Of a DNA stretch of 37,042 bases, positions 28,822 through 36,515 are shown in pieces. Source of the stretch: Chloroflexota bacterium (lineage in GTDB: Bacteria; Chloroflexota; Anaerolineae; Anaerolineales; VGOW01); the NCBI GenBank assembly GCA_016213135.1, contig JACRBQ010000095.1, positions 1 through 37,042 of the forward strand. The letters run 5' to 3'. Numbering within the stretch: position 1 is the first letter of the stretch; every line of letters begins with the position of its first letter. Under the pieces are notes generated by a model, which was not told where the DNA came from, ran no database searches, and saw only the letters and a list, made by a program, of their open reading frames with translations. The position numbers and the translations under genes were made by a program.

Positions 28822-30657
28822 TTGTACCAATCAACTTACTTCATTGACAAATCCAGCAATACTTTTGCCGACAACCTTGCGGCATTCGGCTTGGCGTTTG
28901 TGCTGGCCGGGATTGCCAACCAACGCGCTCAGATTCGGTTGGAAGACGCAGGAAGCGTGTTTGTGGTGGTCTGTGAACCATCGCTCAAGCTAGAATGGGT
29001 AGAACAGTGCAAGTTCTTCTCCGGAGCGCCGTTCCTGATCACCTACGATAGAAAGGCCGAAAAGAAGGTCGTCAAGGGAACACCGCTCCTTCCAAACGAT
29101 TTGCCAGAGTCAGGTGGCAACACGGTGGCCGATTACGAAGCCGCCAAACAAGACAACACCATCTTCTTCGATTGGCTCAAAAGCTTGCCGCCCGAAGAAA
29201 AAAAGCAGGCCGTCCGTGGAGAAATACGCGCTCCAGCCACGCCCCACCCAGATTGGGATTTGTTTCGAGCCATCAACCCGGCGGCCTTGCAAGGCTATAA
29301 TGCTCTGGTTGCCGAATGGTGGCGCGGGCAAGAGGCTTTCCCGGAATTGCTCAAGATCGTGTTGCAGATGACGGCCCAAACACCCAACGACCTCGATGGT
29401 GCAGAGAAAGCCTGGGCCAAATTGAGTAAGGCGAATGGGTGGGAGAAGCCCAAAGACGCGACGGCCATTCAGTTATTCAACCCCTCACAAGGCAAGGGTG
29501 TAAACAGCTCTAAAGCCGAATGGCGCGACCCAAACAACGTCAAAGGCTTTTGGCTTTTAGAGTGGTTAAAAGTCGTCGGGCTGAGATATGGCGGCGCGAC
29601 CCGACTGGTGCGCGGCACCAAAGACCGCAAGACCTACGCGCTCGCGCCCGCCCGTTTGGACTGGGGCAAACACACCGCCATTATGGGAAAGTTCCAACGG
29701 GCGATGGCGGGGGGCGCTAGTGCAGTGCAGTTGGATATTTATGCCGTCCTACGTTACACCCAGACCCTGTTGGCCCACTATGAAGACGCACGTGCCGAAG
29801 ACTTAGAAGTCGAATTATTCGGCCACCGGGCCAGCGATTTGGTGAGTGGCTTGCACATGGCGTTTTACAAGAGTCTGGGCAATGCGATTGCGACAATGAA
29901 CATCGCTTCCCTCAACCTGCCAGGCTGGGTGAGGCCGCAAAGTCGAGAGGACTTGACGCAATTGCAAACGGCACTCGATGAACACCTGGCTATCGTGCGA
30001 AGCCTAGACGAGTCGCGTGGCGATCAATTCGCGTTGTTGTGTTCTTATCGTGATTTTCTTTCAGCCAACGATTTGACTCGATTCTTTGAGTTCACCACCG
30101 CTTACAGTAGCTTCATCACCCACCAATACGAACGGCGCAAATATGTGCGCCCATTCACCACAACCACACTGGAGGTGCTTTTTATGAATAGCGACGACCC
30201 CAAACAAACGTTCGGACAGATTGTGCAAAGCGATGGCTTCAAGAACATCGCCTACGCCATCCGGTATAGCACCGTCGTGCCGCAAGGGCGCAAGGCCAAA
30301 GGCGGAAAGCCGACGGTAGATGTTCGCTACGGCCTCGGCCAAGAATTGGCACGCAAGGCAGCTTACCCGGCTGAGTTCCTAGCCAAAACCGCGGAATTCA
30401 TTCACCTATACAACGCGGAAAACGCGCAGTTGCGCGAAAACAAGCGCAACCCCTACCGCAAGAACGTCACCACCGCCGACATTGATGCGTTGGCTGAACT
30501 GGTGGACCGCTTCGGCTCGAAGGTGATTTGCAACATGCTCGTGGCTTATGGCTATGCCCGCGAGCCGTATGAGAGCAAAGACGAAGACCAGTCCGCCGGT
30601 GATGCTGATGCCGAAGTGTCAGACCTGACTACTGAGGGCGAAAGCGACGACGCCTAA
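28822..30657 (+). CDS. cas8: Cas8-like large subunit of type I Cascade
   Basis: The large subunit recognises the PAM and helps load Cas3. The frame is open from GTG 28801, but AAAGGAGG (28807-28814) lies exactly 7 bases before TTG 28822, which is taken as the true start; this gives 611 residues beginning (M)YQSTYFIDKSSNTF. Visible blocks are FADNLAAFGLAFVLAGI, LFNPSQGKGVNSSKAEW, VKGFWLLEWLKVVGLRYG, and the helical C-terminal region with YERRKYVRPFTTTTLEVLF. No zinc-finger cysteines or nuclease motifs are seen. These features look like Cas8a1/Csx13-type proteins of DevR-type systems, but I cannot assign a subtype firmly. The acidic tail after residue 590 is probably disordered. Confidence 0.7.
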   Translation: MYQSTYFIDKSSNTFADNLAAFGLAFVLAGIANQRAQIRLEDAGSVFVVVCEPSLKLEWVEQCKFFSGAPFLITYDRKAEKKVVKGTPLLPNDLPESGGNTVADYEAAKQDNTIFFDWLKSLPPEEKKQAVRGEIRAPATPHPDWDLFRAINPAALQGYNALVAEWWRGQEAFPELLKIVLQMTAQTPNDLDGAEKAWAKLSKANGWEKPKDATAIQLFNPSQGKGVNSSKAEWRDPNNVKGFWLLEWLKVVGLRYGGATRLVRGTKDRKTYALAPARLDWGKHTAIMGKFQRAMAGGASAVQLDIYAVLRYTQTLLAHYEDARAEDLEVELFGHRASDLVSGLHMAFYKSLGNAIATMNIASLNLPGWVRPQSREDLTQLQTALDEHLAIVRSLDESRGDQFALLCSYRDFLSANDLTRFFEFTTAYSSFITHQYERRKYVRPFTTTTLEVLFMNSDDPKQTFGQIVQSDGFKNIAYAIRYSTVVPQGRKAKGGKPTVDVRYGLGQELARKAAYPAEFLAKTAEFIHLYNAENAQLRENKRNPYRKNVTTADIDALAELVDRFGSKVICNMLVAYGYAREPYESKDEDQSAGDADAEVSDLTTEGESDDA

Positions 30658-30701
30658 ATCCAGACCTGCTACATTCTCATTCTTCTAAAGGAGACTCTTC
30701 C

Positions 30702-31715
30702 ATGTCTAACTCAAGCACCATCTATTCCATTGCCATTTCTGCACAGGCCACTCTCGATATGCACTCACTGAACAATGAGGGCGGTGAAGGCAATCAAATC
30801 CAGACGCGCATGGTGAATGTGATTGGCGGAAACGGCCGAATGCACAACGTCAATGCCATCTCGGGAGATATGTTCAAGCACATCCAGGCCGAACACTTGC
30901 ACCGGCTGGCGGTATCTGCTGGCTTGCCGCTCTCAGAAGGCGCGCGGACGTTCAACGCCAACCGCGTCAATTACGACATTGACGCCGGAACCGATTTGCT
31001 CACCGCCCTTGAAGAGGCTAAAGGGGATGCCGCCGAATTGGATGTAATCCTGCAACGCTGTGCCGTGACTGATTTGGAAGGCATTCTGGTAACGGCAGGT
31101 GGTCGCTCCCTGCCGCGCAAGAGTGTCGTGGAATTTGGCTGGGTGGTGGGTCTACCGGACCATGTGGAAACCGATTCGTACTTCCACGTCAAATACTCGG
31201 CAGATCGGAGCGCGGGAGCACGAGCGAAAGCGGAGGGCGAAGGGGCGCGCGGCGCGAACGTTGGGCAGGCGATTTTCCACCGCCCAGCCTCGTCGGGCAT
31301 TTACGCCATCGTGCTCAACCTGGAAGCCGCACGGGTAGGCTTCAACGACCTTTCGCAACGCTATGCGATTGACGAAAAGGCCCGGACGGCCCGACTCAAG
31401 GCGCTGTTGGAGAGTGTGCTGTATACCTTCATCGAACCGGCAGGAGCCATGCGAAGCACTCAGAACCCGCACGTCGTAGATTTCAAGGGTGTGGTTACGG
31501 TGAGTCGCGACGTGGTTCCTGCGCCCTGCATGTCGCCCCTCAAGCCAGTATTCGAGGATGACATCCAGAAAATCGCCGCCGCCCTCAACTCTCTGCGCCC
31601 GAACGCGATTGAGGTCAAGCCCTTTGGCTCAATGGGTGAGTTTGCTCAAATCATGGCCGAGTTAGTGCAGAATGCGACTCCGCTCACGCTGGCCGTTGCC
31701 AACGGGCAGAAATAG
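30702..31715 (+). CDS. cas7: Cas7 backbone subunit, DevR/Csa2-like family
   Basis: This 337-residue RAMP protein polymerises along the crRNA spacer in Cascade. The N-terminus is highly characteristic: YSIAISAQATLDMHSLNNEG, then NQIQTRMVNVIGG and VNAISGDMFKHIQAEHLHR, the DevR/Cas7 block. Later parts include FNANRVNYDIDAGTDL and a C-terminal domain with NPHVVDFKGVVTVSRD. In Myxococcus the relative DevR acts as an autoregulator of its operon, hence the family name; whether this one does so is unknown. ATG 30702 has AAAGGAG (30687-30693) 8 bases upstream. It lies 44 bases after cas8. Confidence 0.9.
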   Translation: MSNSSTIYSIAISAQATLDMHSLNNEGGEGNQIQTRMVNVIGGNGRMHNVNAISGDMFKHIQAEHLHRLAVSAGLPLSEGARTFNANRVNYDIDAGTDLLTALEEAKGDAAELDVILQRCAVTDLEGILVTAGGRSLPRKSVVEFGWVVGLPDHVETDSYFHVKYSADRSAGARAKAEGEGARGANVGQAIFHRPASSGIYAIVLNLEAARVGFNDLSQRYAIDEKARTARLKALLESVLYTFIEPAGAMRSTQNPHVVDFKGVVTVSRDVVPAPCMSPLKPVFEDDIQKIAAALNSLRPNAIEVKPFGSMGEFAQIMAELVQNATPLTLAVANGQK

Positions 31716-31724
31716 GAGGGCGCT

Positions 31725-32441
31725 ATGTGGCTGATTGCCGAATACGAAGCTGTCACCCTCTTTTCGCTCAAACTCAGTTCAGCCACGGCCTCTGGTGGCA
31801 AGACCCTGCTTGTGCCTACACCTTATGCGCTCAAGATGGCTTTACTTGATGTCGCCTGTCGGACTCTCGGTGTGGCACAAGCCGAAAATCTGTGGTCGCA
31901 AATCCGCGACTTGTCAATTGCTTTGCGGCCCGCACCACAAGCGGTGGTGACCAATCTTTTTCAGAAGGTACTACGGCCACGACGGAATCCTATTGGCTTT
32001 GATGAGCCGGACGCTGGCCCGTTTCAGAAGACGATTGGCTATCGTGAATACGTACAACTCGTTGGGCCATTGGGTGTGGCGCTGGAGGTCGTGGATGAAG
32101 CCTGGACGGAACAGTTAGCCGGGTTGTTGCTCAACATCAACTATCTAGGCAAACGCGGTGGCTTTGTACAATTGCTCCCCCCACCACAACGCGCGGAAGA
32201 ACTGCCAGATGGATTTGTAGAGGCTACCGCTGATCAAACCGCATTCACGCTGAATGGCACACTGCAAGTGCTGGACGACTGCACTGACACGTTGACCTTT
32301 GCCAAAGCCGACATCTACAGTGGGGAGAAAATCAAGATGGGCAAAGAACGCATCACTCGCAACATCATCTTGCCCAACTATCGGCTGAAGCGCTCCAGCA
32401 AGTCGTTTAGTTGGTATGCACTGGTAGAAGAAACACCCTAG
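31725..32441 (+). CDS. cas5: Cas5 subunit of type I Cascade
   Basis: The 238-residue protein follows cas7 after 9 bases with AGGAGG (31714-31719) 5 bases before ATG. Cas5 is the RAMP subunit that caps the 5' handle of the crRNA and contacts Cas8. The sequence has the N-terminal strand-turn MWLIAEYEAVTLFSLKL, a KMALLDVACRTLG helix like that of RRM-fold Cas5 proteins, and the segment LLNINYLGKRGGFVQLLPPP, similar to Cas5 of I-A/I-B/I-D-like systems. No catalytic histidine typical of the processing Cas5 (I-C) is evident, and a separate cas6 is present, so processing is not its role. The call rests on gene order as much as on motifs. Confidence 0.8.
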   Translation: MWLIAEYEAVTLFSLKLSSATASGGKTLLVPTPYALKMALLDVACRTLGVAQAENLWSQIRDLSIALRPAPQAVVTNLFQKVLRPRRNPIGFDEPDAGPFQKTIGYREYVQLVGPLGVALEVVDEAWTEQLAGLLLNINYLGKRGGFVQLLPPPQRAEELPDGFVEATADQTAFTLNGTLQVLDDCTDTLTFAKADIYSGEKIKMGKERITRNIILPNYRLKRSSKSFSWYALVEETP

Positions 32442-32442
32442 A

Positions 32443-32465
32443 CCGATACAAAAATAATGTATCGG
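32443..32465 (+). other. Hairpin immediately after cas5
   Basis: CCGATAC (32443-32449) and GTATCGG (32459-32465) form a perfect 7-bp stem around an A-rich 9-base loop, starting one base after the cas5 stop. No T-run follows, so it is not a standard terminator; it could pause or protect the Cascade transcript just before the inserted segment. Confidence 0.5.
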
Positions 32466-32493
32466 CGCAGGGCCAATTTTCGGTTAGGAACCC

Positions 32494-32673
32494 ATGTTCT
32501 CTCTCACCGTCACTCCCCTCCACTTTCTCTGCGAAGCCACCACCCCGCTCCAATTGGAAGAGCCGGCGTATCGCGCCGGGAGCAATTTGCGCGGGGCGTT
32601 GGGTTTAAGCGTCGGCTTCAAGCGTCTTCCCCAACTCTACGCAATCCGCGATCAGAGTCGGCAGGTTGGGTGA
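32494..32673 (+). pseudogene. Truncated duplicate of the cas6 5' end
   Basis: Bases 32494-32603 repeat the first 110 bases of cas6 (33465-33574) with eight mismatches, including the start codon and a similar upstream AGGAA. The reading frame encodes MFSLTVTPLHFLCEATTPLQ and on to residue 37, the same as cas6 at nearly all positions, then leaves homology and ends at TGA 32671-32673. The break point touches the stop codon of the antisense toxin gene. This is a 93% identical relic of cas6 interrupted by an inserted segment of 861 bases (32604-33464), with the intact cas6 beyond it. Confidence 0.9.
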
Positions 32674-33063
32674 GTTGAAGGTGATGCCGGGGGCGGGTTT
32701 TCGGTTGTGCTTGATCCCACTTTGCTCCGCTTCGGGAACTGATGTGTCCGGCGGTTCGTGGCGGTGATGGGGAAAGGTAGAAGCTAACTCAGGATTGTCG
32801 GGGTGCGGCTGGGGATCATACCAACGAACTTTCTCTTCGCCGCGAAAGACGGTGTAGCTGTAATCAAGAATTTCGCCGTCGGTCAGGTCAAGATATTCAA
32901 AGATGCGGAGTTCAAGCCCGTTGTGAAAGTGGACGCTTCCGCGAATGATGCCGGTTGTCGCGCTGTTCGTATGGAGGCGCAATGTGGATGCGGAGACATC
33001 GGGGTAACGATCTGCCAGCAATTACAGCAGGCTTTCGTAATCGGCGCGGGAGAAACCGGGCAT
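32605..33063 (-). pseudogene. TumE-like (DUF6516) toxin gene with in-frame stop at codon 14
   Basis: Read from ATG 33063 on the minus strand, the product begins MPGFSRADYESLL, meets TAA (33024-33022), and then continues in the same frame as (M)LADRYPDVSASTLRLHTNSA for 138 residues. Family hallmarks are RGSVHFHNGLELRIFEYLDL, VRWYDPQPHPDNPEL and FPHHRHEPPD, the His-rich signature of the TumE/DUF6516 putative toxin family. The ATG is one base after the upstream gene's stop, so the two form one operon. A single base change would restore the full frame; TTG 33021 could allow reinitiation, but no Shine-Dalgarno precedes it. The gene is probably inactivated or very poorly translated. Confidence 0.75.
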
Positions 33064-33064
33064 G

Positions 33065-33370
33065 TCAGGCTAATTCAAGCGCCGGTTCAGCGGGTGTCAA
33101 ACGGATGGGGCGATTTTCAGCCTGTTGGCGCAGTTGCTCAATGCGACGTTTAGAAATTTGCTCCAAAGCCGTCTGCCGTTTTTGCCGGAGTTTGTAATGA
33201 CCCGTCCACTCGGAAAAATCTTCAGCGTGCTCGCCATCGTCAAGCTGGCCGTGCGAATATAGGTGATAAAAATCTTCGGAGCTGATCCAGTAGCGGCGTT
33301 CGAATTTGTGCAAGCCGTCTTCGGCAATATGCAAGTCATCAAGAATGTCGCTCAAGGTCAAGGTATTCAT
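33065..33370 (-). CDS. Probable partner (antitoxin-like) of the TumE-like gene
   Basis: The 101-residue product (MNTLTLSDILDDLHIAEDGL) starts at ATG 33370, with GGAG 5 bases upstream on the minus strand, and is rich in charged and aromatic residues (KFERRYWISSEDFYHLY, then HYKLRQKRQTALEQISKRRI). No HTH is evident and I do not recognise a family; it could be a type II antitoxin that masks the toxin rather than a DNA-binding one. It lies upstream of the TumE-like gene with a one-base gap, the usual antitoxin-first order. The whole module is antisense to the cas operon and replaces nothing essential, because the adjacent cas6 is intact. Confidence 0.65.
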   Translation of the reverse strand: MNTLTLSDILDDLHIAEDGLHKFERRYWISSEDFYHLYSHGQLDDGEHAEDFSEWTGHYKLRQKRQTALEQISKRRIEQLRQQAENRPIRLTPAEPALELA

Positions 33371-33442
33371 GGTATCTCCGTTTGTAGAGAGCGCAACAAT
33401 CTTTCAGTAAAACCGATTAGATGTTCATTCCCACTGAATACG

Positions 33443-33448
33443 ATTATA
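33443..33448 (-). promoter_or_regulatory. Minus-strand -10 element of the toxin-antitoxin module
   Basis: A perfect TATAAT on the minus strand lies about 70 bases before the antitoxin-like start. The -35 position (33466-33471, GGAACA) falls in the first codons of cas6, so this promoter overlaps the cas6 translation start and would fire divergently from it. Confidence 0.5.
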
Positions 33449-33464
33449 GCCTAAAAGGTTAACC

Positions 33465-34487
33465 ATGTTCCCCCTCACCGCGACCCCCCTCCACTTCCTC
33501 TGCGAAGCCACTACCCCGCTCCAATTGGAAGAGTCGGCGTATCGCGCCGGGAGCAATTTGCGCGGGGCGTTGGGCAACGTGATGCAACGCGCTTATTGCG
33601 CTGGAGATCGGCGCGACCCCGCCCACGCGGCCACATGCCCGGTGTGCTGGTTGCTGGCGGCCAATGAGCGCCCCGGCCAGGAGCGGCGCGGCTATGCGCT
33701 CAGGCCGCCGGGCGGTGACGGGGACGTTTCGGGAGACGTGTCGGGAGACGTTCCACCGGAACGTCTCTACAGGGCGGGTGAACGATTCGAATTCGGGCTG
33801 ACGTTGTTCGGCGAGACACTGCGCTTCTTGCCCTACTTCATTCTTGCTGTGCCGGAGATGGGCCGAATTGGCGTGGGGGCAGGGCGTGGCAAATTTGCCC
33901 TCAAGCAAGTTTCGGCGGTGGACCCGCTCATCGCAGATCCCCTTCAGGGGACCGGCGAGCGGCAATGCCTGCTGGCGGAGGGCGATTCGCTGGTGCACAC
34001 GCCTACGCTCGCCATCACCCACGAGCGTATTCAACAAGCGGCGGCGCGCCTCGCCGGCCAACTGCCGGTCAACGGGCGCTTGCAGTTCAGGTTCGTCACG
34101 CCCATGCGCCTGATTTTCGACAAGCATATCCTCAAAACGCCCGAATTTGCCATCTTCTTCGCCCGCCTGCTGGAGCGGGTGGATGATTTGGAAAAGCAGT
34201 TTGGAGATCGCGAGTGGCGGCGGCCAATGGAAGAGGTGCAGATGTTGCAGGGATTGGCGACTCAGGTGCGATTGATCGACTCGCAGACACACTGGGCGGA
34301 TGTCTTCAGCGGCTCGACCCGGACGGGGAACCGGACACCCATGGGGGGCTTTGTGGGCACGGCGGTTTACTCCGCACCCGCTGAAGTGTGGCGGACTCTC
34401 CTGCCCTGGCTGGTGTGGGGACAGTTGGCGCAGGTGGGCAAGGATGTTGTCAAAGGGAACGGCATCTTTAGAATTGTAGATTGTTGA
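33465..34487 (+). CDS. cas6: pre-crRNA endoribonuclease Cas6
   Basis: This 340-residue RAMP protein cuts the CRISPR transcript within the repeat. The N-terminal domain shows YRAGSNLRGALGNVM and CPVCWLL; the C-terminal domain contains RFVTPMRLIFDKH, MGGFVGTAVYSAP and the Gly-rich end WLVWGQLAQVGKDVVKGNGI, as in the PF10040-type Cas6 family. The array repeats carry a 5-bp stem whose 3' base is the expected cut site. Residues about 86-101 (GDGDVSGDVSGDVPPERL) come from an internal repeat/palindrome element that was read in frame and probably forms a surface loop. ATG 33465 is supported by AAGG upstream and by identity with the truncated copy at 32494. It is the first intact cas gene after the insertion. 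Confidence 0.88.
   Translation: MFPLTATPLHFLCEATTPLQLEESAYRAGSNLRGALGNVMQRAYCAGDRRDPAHAATCPVCWLLAANERPGQERRGYALRPPGGDGDVSGDVSGDVPPERLYRAGERFEFGLTLFGETLRFLPYFILAVPEMGRIGVGAGRGKFALKQVSAVDPLIADPLQGTGERQCLLAEGDSLVHTPTLAITHERIQQAAARLAGQLPVNGRLQFRFVTPMRLIFDKHILKTPEFAIFFARLLERVDDLEKQFGDREWRRPMEEVQMLQGLATQVRLIDSQTHWADVFSGSTRTGNRTPMGGFVGTAVYSAPAEVWRTLLPWLVWGQLAQVGKDVVKGNGIFRIVDC
33720..33767 (+). repeat. Tandem 12-mers and 10-bp palindrome inside cas6
   Basis: Three imperfect units, GGGGACGTTTC, GGGAGACGTGTC and GGGAGACGTTCC (33720-33754), end in the perfect inverted repeat GAGACGTTCC/GGAACGTCTC (33745-33754, 33758-33767; 3-base loop). The GAGACGTTCC...GGAACGTCTCTAC style resembles small palindromic elements common in cyanobacteria and Chloroflexota. 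Confidence 0.7.
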
Positions 34488-34526
34488 TTGCAGATTGCTG
34501 ATTGCCATCGGGTTCAATCAACAATC
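34479..34526 (+). repeat. Intergenic inverted repeat (GATTGTTGATTG family), copy 2
   Basis: GATTGTTGATTG (34479-34490) and CAATCAACAATC (34515-34526) are exact complements; the arms are identical to those at 12594-12652. The left arm overlaps the cas6 stop. It sits in the 62-base gap between cas6 and cas1 and may form a hairpin that tunes cotranscription of the adaptation genes. Confidence 0.8.
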
Positions 34527-34549
34527 ACAAATCATCAATCAGAAATAAT

Positions 34550-35602
34550 ATGAGCATCGTACAAAATCTCATCGTCGAAGAGTTTGGGGCGTTTGTGGGC
34601 AAGCATAGCGAGCGTATCATTGTTACCAAAGGCGAGACTCAATTGGCGCAAGCGCCGCTATTGCATCTGGAGTCGGTGCTGATTGCCGGGCGTGGTGTCA
34701 GCATCAGCGCCGATGCAGTTCGCGAGTGCGCCGAGCGCGGCATCCCGATCCATTTTGTCAGTGGGAGCGGGTCGGCCTACGCCAGCCTATACAGCGCCGG
34801 TCTCACCGGCACGGTGCTCACGCGGCGGGCACAGTTGGAGGCGTTTCGCGATGGGCGCGGGCTGACGGCGGTCCTGGCGTTTGCATCCGGCAAGATTCAG
34901 AATCAGGCCAATCTGCTCAAATATATGGCGAAATACCGCAAGGAGACGGCGCCGGCTCTGTACGACGAACTGCGCCTGCGCGCCGACGAGGTGGCCGACG
35001 GTGTGATCGATCTGCAAACTCTGATGAAGTCGCCGGAGATCGTGGAGGAAGGACGCACGATGATTGACGACTGGCGCGAAAAGATTATGGGGATTGAGGG
35101 CCAGTCGGCGAAGTTGTACTGGGGCGTGGTGAAGCAGGTTCTGCCCGAGTCGTATGGCTGGCCGGGGCGCGAAGGGCGGGGGGCGACTGACCCGGTGAAT
35201 TGCGCCTTGAATTACGGTTACGGCATTTTGTATGGGGCGGTGGAGCGGGCGCTGGTGCTGGCCGGCTTGGACCCCTACGCCGGTTTCGCTCACGTGGACA
35301 GGCCGGGCAAGCCCAGCCTGACTCTGGACTTCATCGAAGAGTTCAGAGCGCCGGTGGTGGATCGCACGGTGTTTGGGTTGGTGAACAAAGGGGTGAAGCT
35401 GGAGCAGGACGAGCATAGGCGATTCACAAAGGAGGCGGCGCGGATGTTGGCCGAAAAAATTCACGATCGATTGGAGAGCAGCGAGCCTTACGAGGGGAAG
35501 CGCCACCCGTTACGGGCCATTATTCAGAGCCAGGCCCGCCACCTGGCCACGTTCTTCCGGGGCGACCGGGCGGAGTACGAGGCGTTTGTGATGGGGTGGT
35601 GA
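34550..35602 (+). CDS. cas1: CRISPR integrase Cas1
   Basis: Cas1 is the metal-dependent integrase that, with Cas2, inserts new spacers at the leader end. The 350-residue protein carries the catalytic residues Glu183 (GIEGQSAKLYW), His248 (FAHVDRPGK) and Asp260/Glu263 (LDFIEEFR), in order and spacing typical of the family, plus the N-terminal beta-rich dimer region SIVQNLIVEEFGAFVG. ATG 34550 is chosen over an upstream TTG because the resulting start matches the family and the region before it is a repeat element. It is followed after 66 bases by cas2. It is not fused to cas4, as it would be in I-G systems. Confidence 0.95.
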   Translation: MSIVQNLIVEEFGAFVGKHSERIIVTKGETQLAQAPLLHLESVLIAGRGVSISADAVRECAERGIPIHFVSGSGSAYASLYSAGLTGTVLTRRAQLEAFRDGRGLTAVLAFASGKIQNQANLLKYMAKYRKETAPALYDELRLRADEVADGVIDLQTLMKSPEIVEEGRTMIDDWREKIMGIEGQSAKLYWGVVKQVLPESYGWPGREGRGATDPVNCALNYGYGILYGAVERALVLAGLDPYAGFAHVDRPGKPSLTLDFIEEFRAPVVDRTVFGLVNKGVKLEQDEHRRFTKEAARMLAEKIHDRLESSEPYEGKRHPLRAIIQSQARHLATFFRGDRAEYEAFVMGW

Positions 35603-35668
35603 CCCCCACCCCGGCCCTGCTTGCGCGCCGTCGAAACTGAGCCGACAGGGGAGGGAGAAGAGGCGGCA

Positions 35669-35932
35669 ATGCAGTGTCTGCTGGTGTACGACATCGAGGA
35701 TGATAACAAGCGACTGAAGATCGCCGACGCGTGCCTGGATTACGGGCTGGATCGGATTCAGTATTCGGCGTTCTTGGGGCCGTTGTTGCCTAACCATCAA
35801 GAAGAGTTGATGCTGAAGATCAAGCAGGTATTGGGCAAACGGCCGGGCAATGTGCAGTTGTTCCCATTGTGCGAAAAGGATTGGGAAGCGCGGCAGGTAA
35901 TTGCGCAGAAGGCGGCTGATGATGTTGGATGA
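35669..35932 (+). CDS. cas2: CRISPR adaptation protein Cas2
   Basis: The 87-residue ferredoxin-fold protein begins MQCLLVYDIEDDNKRLKIAD, with Asp8 at the family metal position, followed by ACLDYGLDRIQYSAFLGPL. It forms the central dimer of the Cas1-Cas2 integration complex. ATG 35669 is taken because the upstream in-frame extension is unlike Cas2, and a purine-rich GGGAGAAGAGG lies just before it. Its 3' end overlaps the start of cas4, indicating coupled translation of the adaptation module. Confidence 0.93.
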   Translation: MQCLLVYDIEDDNKRLKIADACLDYGLDRIQYSAFLGPLLPNHQEELMLKIKQVLGKRPGNVQLFPLCEKDWEARQVIAQKAADDVG

Positions 35933-36515
35933 CGATCTGACAACGCCGATCCGGGTGACCGATTTGAAGCAGTGGGTGTATTGCCCGCGCGTTTTCTATT
36001 ATCATGCCTGTTTGCCCGATGTGCGGCCGGTGACGTACAAGATGCAGGCCGGGACCGAGGCCGGACGCTCCGAGGAAGGCCGGGAGGAGCGGCGTTCACT
36101 ACGGGTGTATGGGTTGACCGAAGGCGAACGGGAATTCAACGCGCCGGTGCGGTCGGCCACATTGGGCTTGCGCGGCGAAGTAGATATGGTCATCACCACC
36201 GGCGCGGGCGAGATCATTCCAGTTGATTACAAACTATCGCGGATACCCGGCCCACACTTTCAATTGCAAGTGACGGCCTACGGTGTATTATTGGAAGAGA
36301 TGCGCGGCGCGGTGGTGCGGCGTGGCTTTTTGTACTCCATCCCGGAGCGTCGGGCTAACGAAGTGAAAATTGACCAGCGGGCGCGCCAAAAATTACGGGC
36401 GGCGCTGGAGGCAATGCAGCGAATTGTGGAAAGGGAAGAAATGCCCCCGCCGACGGGCAACCTTCGCAAATGTGTGGCTTGCGAGTTCCGGCGGTTCTGC
36501 AACGATGTGTTGTAA
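35922..36515 (+). CDS. cas4: CRISPR-associated exonuclease Cas4
   Basis: Cas4 trims prespacers and helps choose PAM-correct ones. The 197-residue protein (from ATG 35922; ATG 35919 also possible) has the four [4Fe-4S] cysteines Cys21 (YCPRVFYY) and Cys184, Cys187, Cys193 (KCVACEFRRFC), and the RecB-type nuclease residues Asp88 (GEVDMV), Asp102-Tyr-Lys (PVDYKLS) and a QLQVTAY helix. All key residues are present. GAAGGCGG lies 7 bases before the chosen start, inside cas2. It is the last cas gene before the leader and array. Confidence 0.93.
   Translation: MLDDDLTTPIRVTDLKQWVYCPRVFYYHACLPDVRPVTYKMQAGTEAGRSEEGREERRSLRVYGLTEGEREFNAPVRSATLGLRGEVDMVITTGAGEIIPVDYKLSRIPGPHFQLQVTAYGVLLEEMRGAVVRRGFLYSIPERRANEVKIDQRARQKLRAALEAMQRIVEREEMPPPTGNLRKCVACEFRRFCNDVL

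Noticed and set aside
32443..32465. Rho-independent terminator after cas5
   Set aside because: The stem is perfect but only 7 bp and lacks a following T-run, so it is listed as a hairpin only.
32803..33153. Plus-strand frame of 116 codons across the toxin-antitoxin segment
   Set aside because: It is opposite the TumE-like gene, whose family motifs are clear on the minus strand, and it has no recognisable features.
32604..33464. Insertion sequence or transposon in the cas operon
   Set aside because: No transposase or terminal inverted repeats are present; the flanking 110-bp repeat is a diverged copy of cas6, not a short target duplication.
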